Made by a program: the position numbers and the translations under genes | The notes under the pieces: generated by a model | Database searches by the model: none | What the model saw: only the letters and a program-made list of their open reading frames with translations | What the model was told of the DNA's origin: nothing | Shown: positions 44,684 to 56,261 of the stretch, one piece after another | Layout: each line of letters opens with the position of its first letter | Position numbering within the stretch: position 1 is the stretch's first letter | NCBI GenBank assembly: GCA_041905405.1 | Contig: JAYRLC010000017.1 | Coordinates: 12,191 to 76,190, forward strand | Source of the DNA: RAM1 sp041905405 | GTDB taxonomy: Bacteria > Pseudomonadota > Gammaproteobacteria > Burkholderiales > Burkholderiaceae_C | DNA: 64,000 bases | Direction of reading: 5' to 3'

Positions 44684-46184
44684 GGTGTTCCTCCCACAAG
44701 CCGCTCATCCATTCACCGATCTGCGTCACCGTGGCGCGCGCGCGGTCGACCGACGGCGACAGGCGGCCCTTGGCAATCACGTGCAGCCGGTCGCTGATCT
44801 CGAACAGCTCGTCCAGTTCCTCGCTGACCACAAGCACCGCGCAACCCGCGTCGCGCAGCGCCAGGATCTCGCCGCGGATCTGCGCGGCCGCGCCCACGTC
44901 CACGCCCCAGGTGGGCTGCGACACGATCAGCAGCCGGGGTTTGGCGTCGATCTCGCGGCCCACGATGAACTTCTGCAGGTTGCCGCCCGACAGCGACTTG
45001 GCCGCCGCGTGGGGGCCGCCCGCCTTAACGTTGAAGCGGCGGATGATGTCCGCGGCCTGCGCCTGCAGCGCCTTGACATTGAGCCAGCCGCCCGCGCCCA
45101 CGGCGTCGATGCGCGTGAGCAGCAGGTTGTGCGCCAGGCCCAGCGTGGGCACGGCACCGCGGCCCAACCGTTCCTCGGGTACGAAATGCACGCCCAGGGC
45201 GCGGCGCGCACCGGGCCCCATGCGCGCGGCGTCCTGGCCGAACACCTGGATCATGGACGCGTCGGCGCGCGTGTCCTCGCCCGACAGCGCATACAGCAGC
45301 TCCTTCTGGCCGTTGCCGGACACGCCGGCAATGCCCACCACCTCACCGGCGCGGACCTCAAGCGAGATGCCGTCCAGGTCCACGCCGAACTGGTCTTCAC
45401 GTGCCAGCGACAGGCCGTTCACGCGCAGCACGGTGTCGCCGGCCTGGCGCGCGTGGTGTTCCAGCGCCGGCGGCTCGGCGCCGATCATCAGGCGCGACAG
45501 CGACGCATTGGACTCGACCTGCGGGTTGCACACGCCCGTCACCTTGCCGCCGCGCAGCACCGTGCAGGCCGTGCACAGCTCGCGGATCTCGTGCAGCTTG
45601 TGGCTGATGTACAGGATGCTGCAGCCTTCGGACGCGAGCTTCTTGAGCACGACGAACAGCTTTTCGACCGCCTGCGGCGTCAGCACCGACGTGGGCTCGT
45701 CCAGGATCAGCAGCTTGGGGTTGGTCAGCAGCGCGCGGATGATTTCCACGCGCTGCATCTCGCCCACGCTCAGCGTGTGCACAGGGCGCGACGGGTCGAT
45801 GTCCAGGCCGTATTCGGCCGCCTTGGTGGTGATGCTGTGCGTGACCTGGTTGAGCGTGAGGCTCTTGTCCAGGCCCAGCCAGACATTTTCGGCCACGGTC
45901 AGCGTGTCGAACAGGCTGAAGTGCTGGAACACCATGCTGATGCCCAAGGCACGCGCCTCCTGCGGGTTGCGGATGTGCACGGGCTGGCCGTTGAACATCA
46001 CGCTGCCCTCGTCGGGCTTGACGCTGCCGTAGATGATTTTCATCAGCGTCGATTTGCCGGCGCCGTTTTCGCCCAGCACGGCGTGGGTCTCGCCGGGCTG
46101 CACGGTCAGCGACACATCACTGTTGGCGACCACCGCAGGGTATCGCTTGGTGATGTGCGCGAGCTGAAGTCGTGGGATGCTCAC
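44670..46184 (-). CDS. BMP-type ABC transporter ATP-binding protein (NupO/YufO-like, two ATPase domains)
   Basis: Sugar/nucleoside-type ABC ATPase with two nucleotide-binding domains, 504 residues. The first Walker A is G-E-N-G-A-G-K-S-T at 38-46, with signature L-S-V-G-E and Walker B L-L-I-L-D-E-P-T. In the second domain the P-loop is degenerate (G-V-S-G-N-G-Q-K) and the signature is L-S-G-G-N-L-Q-K, as usual for this family. I chose the GTG at 46184, behind a GAGAGAG purine tract; the ATG upstream lies within the LysR gene. Confidence 0.93.
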   Translation of the reverse strand: MSIPRLQLAHITKRYPAVVANSDVSLTVQPGETHAVLGENGAGKSTLMKIIYGSVKPDEGSVMFNGQPVHIRNPQEARALGISMVFQHFSLFDTLTVAENVWLGLDKSLTLNQVTHSITTKAAEYGLDIDPSRPVHTLSVGEMQRVEIIRALLTNPKLLILDEPTSVLTPQAVEKLFVVLKKLASEGCSILYISHKLHEIRELCTACTVLRGGKVTGVCNPQVESNASLSRLMIGAEPPALEHHARQAGDTVLRVNGLSLAREDQFGVDLDGISLEVRAGEVVGIAGVSGNGQKELLYALSGEDTRADASMIQVFGQDAARMGPGARRALGVHFVPEERLGRGAVPTLGLAHNLLLTRIDAVGAGGWLNVKALQAQAADIIRRFNVKAGGPHAAAKSLSGGNLQKFIVGREIDAKPRLLIVSQPTWGVDVGAAAQIRGEILALRDAGCAVLVVSEELDELFEISDRLHVIAKGRLSPSVDRARATVTQIGEWMSGLWEEHHAQA

Positions 46185-46227
46185 TCGGGTTGTCTCTCTC
46201 TTTATGGTTTTCTCGGGCGGGGTGTCG

Positions 46228-47163
46228 TCAGTGTGTTTTTCGCAGCGCAGAGGCCACATTCTTTATCCGTTCACGCAACCATTTGGCCGACGCCGACGCG
46301 TGCGTCCGCTCGTGCCAGAGCTGGTAGTACATGAGCTGCGGAAAATCGACAGGGCATTCCAGGACCTTCACGGGCAGCTGCTGCGCGAAACGTTCGCAGT
46401 ACTGCCGCCCGGTGGTCATCACCAGCAAGCTCGATGCCACCATGCCCGGGATCAACCCGAAATGCGGGCAGCGCGCCGTGATGTTGCGGGCCAGCCCCAG
46501 GCTGGCCAGGTGCTCGTCGATCACGCCGCGCGCGCCCGGATGGGTGGGCGTGGGGGCGATGTGCTCGGCGGCCAGCCAGTCCTGAACCGACCAGCCACGG
46601 CGCACGGCGGGGTGATCGGCCGCCACCAGGCAGGCCACCTCGTCGGCGAACAGGCGGCCCAGGTGCAGGTCCTCGGGCGGCTTGAGCCAGTTGCCCACCA
46701 CCACGTCCACGTCGCCCTGGGCGAGCTGCGCGTGGTAGTCCGACGCGGCGGACAGCGGGTGGATCTCGATATGGGTCAGCGGCGCCTGCTGCTTGATCTG
46801 CGCCACCAGCTGCGGCAGGAACAGCGGATCCAGGTAGTCGCTGGCGGCGACTCGAAAAGTGCCGGCGGACGTCTGCGGGTCGAAGCCGCGTACATCGGTG
46901 AACAGCGCCTCTGCGGCACGAAGGATGCTGGCACTGGGCTCGATCATGCGCAGCGCGGCGTCGGTGGGCACCATGCCGGAGCCCGAACGCACCAAAAGCG
47001 GGTCCCCCGCCAGGTCGCGCAGGCGCTTGAGCGCGGCGGACACAGCCGGTTGGTGCATGCCCAGGCGGATGGCGGCACGCGAGACGCTGCGTTCAGTCAA
47101 CACGGTATGCAGGACCCTGATTAAGTGGAGGTCTATCTTGTCGAAAAGTGCTTGATCTCTCAT
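46228..47163 (-). CDS. LysR-family transcriptional regulator of the purine genes
   Basis: A 311-residue LysR protein. The N-terminal winged helix-turn-helix (R-S-V-S-R-A-A-I-R-L-G-M-H-Q-P-A-V-S, split over about 27-44) is followed by a co-inducer-binding domain of the periplasmic-protein fold. It lies between the transporter operon (43 bases downstream, same strand) and the divergent xdhAB (107 bases), so it probably controls one or both. The effector could be a purine such as hypoxanthine, xanthine or urate; this is inferred from position. ATG 47163 was preferred over a TTG ten codons upstream. Confidence 0.9.
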   Translation of the reverse strand: MRDQALFDKIDLHLIRVLHTVLTERSVSRAAIRLGMHQPAVSAALKRLRDLAGDPLLVRSGSGMVPTDAALRMIEPSASILRAAEALFTDVRGFDPQTSAGTFRVAASDYLDPLFLPQLVAQIKQQAPLTHIEIHPLSAASDYHAQLAQGDVDVVVGNWLKPPEDLHLGRLFADEVACLVAADHPAVRRGWSVQDWLAAEHIAPTPTHPGARGVIDEHLASLGLARNITARCPHFGLIPGMVASSLLVMTTGRQYCERFAQQLPVKVLECPVDFPQLMYYQLWHERTHASASAKWLRERIKNVASALRKTH

Positions 47164-47183
47164 ACCCGGGCCTGCATCCTTGT

Positions 47184-47201
47184 CATATGGCAATGCTTAT
47201 G
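47184..47201. promoter_or_regulatory. Candidate LysR operator between lysR and xdhA
   Basis: CATA-N10-TATG, an interrupted palindrome in the 107-base divergent region, 20 bases before the lysR start and about 70 before xdhA. It resembles the spaced dyads LysR proteins bind, but the arms are only four bases long. Confidence 0.4.
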
Positions 47202-47270
47202 TCGTACCCGCAGGGCCGATCTACCCTCACGAGTCACACCCTGCCGGGTTCCACACACACCAAGAGCTAC

Positions 47271-48745
<1,475 letters not shown>

Positions 48746-48749
<4 letters not shown>

Positions 48750-51076
48750 ACGCGAGCGAAAAATTCCTGGCACAGGCCGCGCCGTCCCCGGCGCCCGCTG
48801 CCGGCGTGTCGCGCGCCCACGAAAGCGCGCGCGCCCAGGTGGCCGGCGCCGCGCCCTACATTGACGACATCCCAGAGATCAAGGGCACGCTGCATGCCGC
48901 GCCCATCATGAGCAACGTGGCCCACGGCACGCTGCGCGGGGTGGACGCCACGGCCGCGCTCGCCATGCCCGGCGTGCGCGGCATCGTGCTGGCCGGTGAC
49001 ATCCCCGGCGACCCGATCCTGGCCGCGTTCGCGCACGACGAGCCGATCTTTGCGCGGGACACGGTGCAGCACATCGGCCAGGTCGTGGGCGTGATCGTGG
49101 CCGACACGGTCATGCAGGCGCGCCGCGCCGCGCGCAAGGTCAAGCTGGACATCGCGCCGCTGCCCGCGCTGCTGACACCGCGCGACGCCCACGCGGCCCA
49201 AAGCTACGTGCTGCCACCCGTGACCGTGCGCCGCGGCGACGCGCCCGGCGCCATGAAGGCGTCCGCCCACACCCTGAGCGGCCAGCTCGAAGTCGGTGGG
49301 CAGGAGCACTTCTACCTGGAAGGCCAGGTCGCCTATGCGCTGCCGCTGGAGCAGGGCCAGTGGTGGATCTACAGCAGCACGCAGCACCCCGGCGAGATCC
49401 AGCACTGGGTGGCGCACGCACTGCACATCCAGAACAACGCCGTCACCGTCGAATGCCGACGCATGGGCGGTGGCTTCGGCGGCAAGGAAACCCAGGCCGG
49501 CCACCTGGCCGTGTGGGCAGCGCTGGCGGCGAACAAGCTCAAGCGTCCCGTCAAGCTGCGGCTGGACCGTGACGACGACTTCATGATCACCGGCAAGCGA
49601 CACCCGTTCGCGTACGACTACACGGTCGGGTTCGACGACACGGGCCTGGTCACAGCACTGCAGCTGACCATGCTGGCCAACTGCGGCTTCTCGGCCGACC
49701 TGTCGGGGCCGGTGGCCGACCGCGCGATCTTCCACGCCGACAACGCGTACTACCTGAGCGACGTGGAAATCACCTCGTACCGCTGCAAGACCCACGTGCA
49801 GAGCCACACCGCGTTCCGCGGCTTCGGCGGGCCGCAGGGCGTGATCGTGATCGAGGCGATCATGGGCGACATTGCGCGCAGGCTGGGCCTGGACCCGCTG
49901 GACGTGCGGCTGCGCAACCTGTATGGCGTGAATGAACGCAATGTCACGCATTACCAGATGAAGGTCGAGGACAACATCCTCGACCCGCTGATCACGAAGC
50001 TGGCCGACACGTCGGGCTACCGTGCGCGGCGCCAGGCGATCGCGCAGTGGAACGATGCGAGCCCCGTCATCAAGCGCGGCATCGCGATCACGCCGGTCAA
50101 GTTCGGCATCAGCTTCACGGCCACGCTGTTCAACCAGGCCGGCGCGCTGGTGCACGTGTACACCGACGGCAGCGTGCAGGTGAACCACGGCGGCACCGAA
50201 ATGGGCCAGGGCCTGAACACCAAGGTGGCGCAGATCGTGGCCGACGAGCTGGGCGTGCCGTTCGAGCGGGTGCGCTGCACCGCCGCCGACACCAGCAAGG
50301 TGCCCAACGCATCGGCCACCGCCGCCAGCAGCGGCACCGACCTGAACGGCCGCGCCGCGCAGTTCGCCGCGCGCACCGTGCGCGACAACCTGGCCGCGTT
50401 CGTCAGCGGGCTGGACAGCTGTGGCGCGGGCGCGGTCACCTTCCGCGGCGGGCAGATCATCACACCCAAGACCACGCGCAGCTTCGAGCAGGTGGTGGGC
50501 ATGGCGTATGCCAACCGAATCCAGCTGTGGAGCGACGGCTTCTACCGCACGCCCAAGATCCACTACGACAAAGTCACGCTCACGGGCCGCCCGTTTTACT
50601 ACTTTGCCTACGGCGCGGCCTGCACCGAGGTCGCCATCGACACACTGACCGGCGAGAGCCGCGTGCTGAAGGTGGACATCCTGCACGACGTGGGCACCAG
50701 CCTGAACCCGGCCATCGACATCGGCCAGATCGAAGGTGGCTTCATCCAGGGCATGGGCTGGCTTACGACCGAACAGCTCGTGTGGAACGACAAGGGCTAC
50801 CTCGCCACCCACGCGCCCAGCACCTACAAGATTCCCGCCACCGGCGACGTGCCGGCGCACTTCAATGTGGACCTGTGGCCCGAGCCCAACCGCGAGGACA
50901 ACGTGGGCGGCAGCAAGGCCGTGGGCGAGCCGCCTTTCATGCTGGGCATCAGCGTGTGGGAGGCTTTGCGCGACGCGGTGGCAACCGGCGCTGCAGGGGG
51001 ACAGACCGTGACCATGAACGCACCTGCCACCGCCGAAGAGGTGCTCAGGGGCTGGAAGGCCATGCACGCGGCCTGA
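48746..51076 (+). CDS. xdhB: Xanthine dehydrogenase large (molybdopterin-binding) subunit
   Basis: A 776-residue molybdenum subunit that hydroxylates hypoxanthine and xanthine to urate. Visible motifs are the domain start R-A-H-E-S-A-R-A-Q-V-A-G, the Q-E-H-F-Y-L-E-G block, G-G-G-F-G-G-K-E, the substrate-site R-G-F-G-G-P-Q-G, E-M-G-Q-G-L-N-T-K-V and the active-site glutamate region G-E-P-P-F-M near the C-terminus. The ATG overlaps the xdhA stop by four bases. The maturation gene xdhC, usually next, is absent; an unrelated esterase follows. Confidence 0.97.
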
Positions 51077-51122
51077 CCCACCACGGCGTGCCGGATGACA
51101 CGCCCGCCAGCGTGCCGGTGGT

Positions 51123-52139
51123 ATGTTGCAGTGCAGCATGCCACGAAAACGACTCACCTTTTTCCCGAAGCCACGCAAGCTCACCGGCCAGCGCCGGCTG
51201 CTGAAAGCCACGCTGGCCCTGCAGTCTGCCTGGCTGCGTGCGGCTGCTGGCACGCCAGGTCGCGCGCCGGCCGCGCGGACCGCCCGGGCAGACACGCCCA
51301 CGTTCCGCACGGGCCATTTCCAGTTCGGGCCGGACCGCTATCGCTACCGCCTGTTCGTGCCCGAGCCGGTCACCGACCGGCCGCGGCCCGTCATCGTCAT
51401 GCTGCATGGGTGCGAACAGGACGCAGCCGACTTTGCGCGCGGCACCGACATGAACGCCCTGGCCCGACGTCGCGGCGCGATCGTGGTCTACCCCGAGCAG
51501 TTGCGCAAGGTGAACCGCATGGGCTGCTGGAACTGGTTCGCTCCCGCCAACCAGCAGCGTCAGACCGGTGAAGCAGCCATGATCGCGGCGCTGGCGCTGC
51601 GGGTGGCGGCGCGTCACCAGGGGGACCGTTCGCGCATTTACGTGGCGGGGCTGTCAGCGGGTGGCGCGATGGCGGCGCTGACGGCCGATCTGCACCCCGA
51701 CGTGTTCGCTGCGGCGGGCGTGCATTCGGGCCTGCCGCCCCATGCCGCGCGGGACCTGGGCGCCGCCGTGCGGGCCATGCGGCGCGGCGCGGCGCCGCAT
51801 GCGCAGCCCCGGCCCGTACCCACCATCGTGTTCCACGGCAGCGCTGACCATACCGTGTGGCCCGTCAACGCGGACGTGACCATCCAGGGCCAGATTTCCG
51901 CCTGGGCCGCCGCTGGCAAGCCCCTGGCGGCAGGCGCTGCGGCCGACATCGCCGGTTCGCCGCCCGCCACCTGCCGCAGCTGGGTGGATGACACCGGTGT
52001 GCCACGCCTGCAGGCGTGGCAGGTCAAGTACGGACGGCATGCCTGGTCCGGCGGCAAGGCGGCCGGCAGCTTCACCGAGCCTGGCGGCCCCGGCGCGTCG
52101 CAGGCCATGCTGCGGTTTTTCCTGCGGCAGCGGCTGTAA
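51123..52139 (+). CDS. PHB-depolymerase-family esterase
   Basis: Alpha/beta hydrolase of 338 residues of the LpqC / polyhydroxybutyrate depolymerase family. The oxyanion region is V-M-L-H-G-C-E-Q, the nucleophile is S178 in G-L-S-A-G-G, and V-F-H-G-S-A-D and the C-terminal H-A-W-S-G-G carry the acid and histidine. The N-terminus is basic, with no convincing signal peptide, so it may act inside the cell or leave by a non-Sec route. Starts at 51123 and 51138 are both possible. Confidence 0.88.
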   Translation: MLQCSMPRKRLTFFPKPRKLTGQRRLLKATLALQSAWLRAAAGTPGRAPAARTARADTPTFRTGHFQFGPDRYRYRLFVPEPVTDRPRPVIVMLHGCEQDAADFARGTDMNALARRRGAIVVYPEQLRKVNRMGCWNWFAPANQQRQTGEAAMIAALALRVAARHQGDRSRIYVAGLSAGGAMAALTADLHPDVFAAAGVHSGLPPHAARDLGAAVRAMRRGAAPHAQPRPVPTIVFHGSADHTVWPVNADVTIQGQISAWAAAGKPLAAGAAADIAGSPPATCRSWVDDTGVPRLQAWQVKYGRHAWSGGKAAGSFTEPGGPGASQAMLRFFLRQRL

Positions 52140-52211
52140 CGCCCGTCATCGCCGGCGCACAACAGGTTCAGGCACACGCCTACAGCAGGCCCGACTTAGC
52201 ATGACCGCGCT

Positions 52212-52646
52212 ATGAGTTCACATCAAATGCTCCCTCGCGAATGCAACGCAGACAGCTGGCTGGTCGAGCCGCTGAACGGTGCCGTCACCCACCGGGTCAC
52301 AGGCTTGCGTTTCCATGTCGAACCCACCATCAAGGGGTTGATGCGCTACGGACGCCAGGCGGCGCTGGAAGCGCAGGGCCTGCGTGTGGTGGGACATTGC
52401 GCGCTGCCCCAGGGCACGCCGGACTTCCGCAGCTCCAGCATGCTGGACGACGGTCCCGCGGGGCGCGAGTTTGTGGCCTGGGCCGTGCTGGTGGACCGCG
52501 CGTCGGTGGACCGTGCCACAGAACTGCTGGGCGAGAACAGCCGCTATCCGTTGTCCGAGGTCGCCAAACTCATGGCCGCCGCCGGAAAGATGTGGGTCAA
52601 CTGCGTTCAGGGCTTGCGACGCACCCCTGCGGCCGAAGCTGCCTAA
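52212..52646 (+). CDS. Hypothetical protein, 144 residues
   Basis: Not recognised. A soluble protein with mixed strand/helix content, a T-G-L-R-F-H-V-E-P-T-I-K-G-L segment at about 30-43 and a W-A-V-L-V-D-R-A-S strand-turn near the middle. Codon use fits the genome. Its last four bases overlap the end of the convergent pseudouridine synthase gene, which argues against any extension. No clue to function from context. Confidence 0.7.
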   Translation: MSSHQMLPRECNADSWLVEPLNGAVTHRVTGLRFHVEPTIKGLMRYGRQAALEAQGLRVVGHCALPQGTPDFRSSSMLDDGPAGREFVAWAVLVDRASVDRATELLGENSRYPLSEVAKLMAAAGKMWVNCVQGLRRTPAAEAA

Positions 52647-53575
52647 CGGCAGGTCTCGGCGTCCGAAGGAAACGCCAGCGTGCGCCCGCTGACAAAATCA
52701 CGCCGCTGGCCCGTGACGGGATCGCTGAACGCAATGCGCTGCGCGAGCAGGCGCAGCGGGTTGTGCGGCTCGTCGGTGTTGACCGGCTGCAGCACGGGGT
52801 AGATGCGGTCACCCAGGATCGGTAGCCCCAGCGCCGCCATGTGCACGCGCAGCTGATGCCGCCGACCTGTCAACGGGTGTAGCCGGTAGCGGGCCCAGCG
52901 GCCTTGGACCTGCAGCTGTTGGATGAACGTCTGGGCTTCGCGCGCAGCCGCAGAGCCCGCCGGCACTTCGCGCATCTGCATGAAATGCTCGGCGTCCGCC
53001 ATGTGCGTGTGACGGGTCAGCGGAAACTGGACCGGCGCCCCCCCGGGCTGCGCGGGCGCAATGGCCTCGTACTGCTTGCTGACCTGCCGGCCCGCGAACA
53101 GCGCCTTGTACGGCCCACACAGGTCGTGCCGCGTGGCGAACAGCACCAGGCCCGCCGTTTCGCGGTCAATGCGGTGCAGCGGGGTCAGGGTGGGCAGGTC
53201 CAGTTGGCGGCGCAGGCGCACCAGCAGCGTCTGTTGCAGATAGGGGCCCGACGGCGTGACCGGCATGAAGTGCGGTTTGTCGGCCACCACGAGCTGCTCA
53301 TCCTGGAACAGCACGGGGACCGGCTCGCCGTCGACGGTCTCGCCATGCACATGGCGGTAGTAAAAGAGCTTGCCGTGGGGCGCGTACGGCTGCGTCGCGC
53401 TGATGGCACGGCCACCGGCGTCCACCACTTCGCCCGCGTCCACGCAGGCGCGCCACTGTGCGGCCGACTGCTGCGGGAACCGCTGCACCAGAAAGTCCAG
53501 CAGCGTCGCCCAGGGTCCCGGCGGCAGCACCACGCGGCTGGGGCCCACGCCGTCGCGCACCGGCAGCATGGTCAC
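52643..53575 (-). CDS. RluA-family RNA pseudouridine synthase
   Basis: Isomerises uridine to pseudouridine in rRNA or tRNA. The 310-residue protein has the catalytic aspartate D137 in H-R-I-D-R-E-T-A-G and the late family motif L-H-P-L-T-G-R-R-H-Q-L-R-V-H. The N-terminal region is larger than in RluC/RluD and only weakly S4-like, as in the unassigned betaproteobacterial members. GTG 53575 overlaps the trhO stop (GTGA); ATG 53569 is an alternative start. The target base is unknown. Confidence 0.9.
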   Translation of the reverse strand: MTMLPVRDGVGPSRVVLPPGPWATLLDFLVQRFPQQSAAQWRACVDAGEVVDAGGRAISATQPYAPHGKLFYYRHVHGETVDGEPVPVLFQDEQLVVADKPHFMPVTPSGPYLQQTLLVRLRRQLDLPTLTPLHRIDRETAGLVLFATRHDLCGPYKALFAGRQVSKQYEAIAPAQPGGAPVQFPLTRHTHMADAEHFMQMREVPAGSAAAREAQTFIQQLQVQGRWARYRLHPLTGRRHQLRVHMAALGLPILGDRIYPVLQPVNTDEPHNPLRLLAQRIAFSDPVTGQRRDFVSGRTLAFPSDAETCR

Positions 53576-54432
53576 ACGGCCCCGGCCAGGCGGCGCGCGC
53601 GTTGCAGCCGCCAGCCGCCGTCCGGTTCGTCGCGGTACACGTCATCCAGGGTGGTGGAGGTCTCGCGCAGCTGCGTATCCAGCGCCACGCGGTTGTCGAA
53701 CACGAAACATTCGCCGGTGAAGTCACGCTGCGCGTGCGGCACCTGTTCAAAAAAGTTCAGGATGCCGCCCTGCAACTGGAACACCGGCAGGTCCAGCCCG
53801 CGCAGCCACGCGCTGGTCTTTTCGCAGCGGATGCCACCGGTGCAGTACATGGCAACGCGTTTTCCCTGCGACTTCCACTCGTCGGCATGCGTGCGCACGT
53901 ACGCCGGAAAGTCGCGGAAGTTCGTCACCCCGGGATCGATGGCCCCGTGGAAGTGGCCCAGGCGGAACTCGAAACTGTTGCGGTTGTCCAGCAGCACCAC
54001 ATCGCGGTCGCGGATCAGCTCGCGCCAGTCTTGCGGGCTCACGTCAACGCCGGTGGCCGTGGCGTCCACACCCGGTACACCAAGCTGCACGATTTCACGA
54101 CGCACGTGAACCTTCATGCGGCCAAACGGCGGCGTGACGCAGGCGCTGCGGCGAAACGTCAGACCGGCGAATGACAGGCCGAAGGCCGGGTGATGCTGCA
54201 GCGCATGCTCGAACGACGCCACCGCCGCCAACGGGCCAGCCACGGTGCCGTTGATACCTTCGGTGGCCAGCAGGATGCTGCCGCCCAGGGACTGCAGCGG
54301 CGCCCGCGCGAGCAGATCGCGCAGCACGCTGGCCACCTGTTCGGGGTCCTTCAGGCGCGTGAACCGGTAAAAAGCGCAGTGGGTCTGCCCGGGCAAACGG
54401 CCGGGCAATTCATCGGGCGACGGCGGGATCAC
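53572..54432 (-). CDS. trhO: tRNA uridine(34) hydroxylase TrhO (rhodanese domain, YceA type)
   Basis: Catalyses oxygen-dependent hydroxylation of wobble uridine in tRNA. The 286-residue protein has an N-terminal ferredoxin-like domain (L-L-A-T-E-G-I-N-G-T-V-A-G at 54-66) and a rhodanese domain with active-site C197 in M-Y-C-T-G-G-I-R-C-E-K, the TrhO signature. It starts with GTG. It is coupled by GTGA to the pseudouridine synthase gene, so the pair forms an RNA-modification unit. Confidence 0.92.
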   Translation of the reverse strand: MIPPSPDELPGRLPGQTHCAFYRFTRLKDPEQVASVLRDLLARAPLQSLGGSILLATEGINGTVAGPLAAVASFEHALQHHPAFGLSFAGLTFRRSACVTPPFGRMKVHVRREIVQLGVPGVDATATGVDVSPQDWRELIRDRDVVLLDNRNSFEFRLGHFHGAIDPGVTNFRDFPAYVRTHADEWKSQGKRVAMYCTGGIRCEKTSAWLRGLDLPVFQLQGGILNFFEQVPHAQRDFTGECFVFDNRVALDTQLRETSTTLDDVYRDEPDGGWRLQRARRLAGAV

Positions 54433-54474
54433 ACTATTCCTGTCTTCCAGAGAGTGACAGGGAGCAAGTGTCGC

Positions 54475-55311
54475 TCACATTCGGGGGGCGATGCTGCGCA
54501 GCCTGAGCGCGTCGTCAGCCTTGGGGCTGAAGCCGGCGTCGGGCGCAAAGTCAAATCGCTGCACCCGGCACGCACGCGGCGATGCGTGCGCATCCCATTC
54601 AATCAGGTTGACCGAATTGCAGGTGCCGTGGCGCACGCGCGAAGAAACCGCCGTACCTGCCTGCACGCACCACAGTGGACAGCCAGGATCCGCCGCATGC
54701 ACGGCGTCCAGCGCAGCCGAAGACTCCACGACATAAGGCAGGTGGATGTGCCCGCCCAGCACCAGATCGGCCCCGGCATCGCGCCAGGCGGCCAGCGCCC
54801 GCGGGCCGCCGTGCAGGCGATCGGGCACGTCGTGGGGCCGCACGACAGCCGCCGGCTGGTGCGTGACCACCACGCGCAGCTGGTCCGCCCGCGCACCACG
54901 CAGGCGGCGGCACACACGATCCACCTGTGCTGCTGACACCTCACCGTCCTTGTGCCGCGAGGCGCGCGTGGTGTTGACGCCGATCACCAGCACGCCAGGC
55001 AGGTCCAGCACAGGTTCCAGATGCAGGCCGAACACGCGCTGGTAGCCGCCGAACGGCCGCCACAGCCGCGCGGCCAGGTTGTACAGCGGCACATCATGAT
55101 TGCCGGGCAGTGCCAGCAGGTGGGGAATCCGCAGCCGGTCGCAAAACCGCCGGGCGGCGTCAAACTGCGCGGGGCGTGCGCGCTGCGTCACATCGCCGCT
55201 GAAGACCAGCACATCGGGACGCCGTGCCGCGGCCAGCGCCACCAGCGCCTCGATCACTGGCGGCTGCTCGGTGCCGAAGTGCGTGTCGGAAATATGCAGC
55301 AGCTTGGTCAT
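54475..55311 (-). CDS. Metallophosphoesterase
   Basis: Calcineurin-like phosphoesterase of 278 residues with all five metal-binding blocks: I-S-D-T-H, S-G-D-V-T, G-N-H-D-V, V-T-H-Q-P and G-G-H-I-H-L-P. The order and spacing resemble CpdA-like/class III phosphodiesterases, but the substrate cannot be assigned. ATG at 55311 overlaps the stop of the lipid-kinase gene (ATGA), so the two are likely expressed together. Confidence 0.9.
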   Translation of the reverse strand: MTKLLHISDTHFGTEQPPVIEALVALAAARRPDVLVFSGDVTQRARPAQFDAARRFCDRLRIPHLLALPGNHDVPLYNLAARLWRPFGGYQRVFGLHLEPVLDLPGVLVIGVNTTRASRHKDGEVSAAQVDRVCRRLRGARADQLRVVVTHQPAAVVRPHDVPDRLHGGPRALAAWRDAGADLVLGGHIHLPYVVESSAALDAVHAADPGCPLWCVQAGTAVSSRVRHGTCNSVNLIEWDAHASPRACRVQRFDFAPDAGFSPKADDALRLRSIAPRM

Positions 55312-56234
55312 TCCACGGCCACCCGGTCTTCGGGCCGCGGCAGCATGAGCCGCAGCGGCTCGCGCGACACCTCGAAGCGCAGCGGCACGGTCATGTGGCG
55401 TACCTCGCCGTCGGTGGCGACCTTGACCCGGCGCGTGCGCCAGGGCCGCACCGTCAGGCGGCTGCAGGCGATGCTGCGCACGTCGTCGGCATCGCCCAGG
55501 CGGCCCAGCGCACCACGTACCGCCAGGCCCAGCAGTGCCAGGCTGCCGGTGGGCGCCACCGCCACCGCGCCCAGGCTGCCCCTGCCGACCCCCGAGGCCA
55601 CAGCCTCGTCAATCCCGACACGCTCCAGTTGCAGCCGGTTGTTGCCCACGAACAGCGTGGGCGTACGCAGCGAGGTGGTGCGGCCGTCCTGCTCGATGTC
55701 CAGCGTGAGCTGGCGCCGCCATTCGAATAGCGTCCACAGTCCCGCGAGAAACGCTACCCAGCGGCGCCGGCCCAACTGCTGCTTGAACGTCTCGCGGTCT
55801 TCCAGCAGCTGCGGGTACAGGCCCAGGCTTGCGTTGACCAGGAACACCTGGCCGTTGACGCGGCCCACCTGCACCGGGCTTTCGGCGCCGCGCACCAGGG
55901 CCCGCGCGGCGGCCTGCGCGTCCTGCGGTATGCCGTGGCCCCGGCCAAAGTAATTGAACGTGCCCTGCGGGATCACCCCCATGCGGCAGCCATGCGCCAG
56001 CGCCGCCTGCGCCACGGCGTTGAGCGTGCCGTCACCGCCCACGGCCACCAGCACGCCGTCGGCTCGCACCGCTTCACGTGCAGCGGTATCGCAGGCGGCC
56101 ACCAGACCGCCGCCCGGGATTGGGACGAAGGCAGCGTCACAACCTTCTTCACGGAACACCGTTGCCAGCGCATCGCGCGCCTGCGCGGCGTCGGTCTGGC
56201 CGGAGCTTTTGTTGAGGATGACCCACAGTTGCAT
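55308..56234 (-). CDS. Diacylglycerol-kinase-family lipid kinase (YegS-like)
   Basis: Soluble or membrane-associated kinase of 308 residues. It begins with L-N-K-S-S-G, then shows the nucleotide-binding G-G-D-G-T-L-N-A-V at about 66-74 and P-Q-G-T-F-N-Y-F. The DAGK catalytic fold is complete, and the product is likely to phosphorylate a diacylglycerol-type or sphingoid lipid. ATG 56234 starts directly before the conserved first strand. It is divergent from the riboswitch-controlled gene, with a long palindrome between. Confidence 0.9.
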   Translation of the reverse strand: MQLWVILNKSSGQTDAAQARDALATVFREEGCDAAFVPIPGGGLVAACDTAAREAVRADGVLVAVGGDGTLNAVAQAALAHGCRMGVIPQGTFNYFGRGHGIPQDAQAAARALVRGAESPVQVGRVNGQVFLVNASLGLYPQLLEDRETFKQQLGRRRWVAFLAGLWTLFEWRRQLTLDIEQDGRTTSLRTPTLFVGNNRLQLERVGIDEAVASGVGRGSLGAVAVAPTGSLALLGLAVRGALGRLGDADDVRSIACSRLTVRPWRTRRVKVATDGEVRHMTVPLRFEVSREPLRLMLPRPEDRVAVE

Positions 56235-56261
56235 GCAGGCACTGTAAGGACTTGCGCCGGA

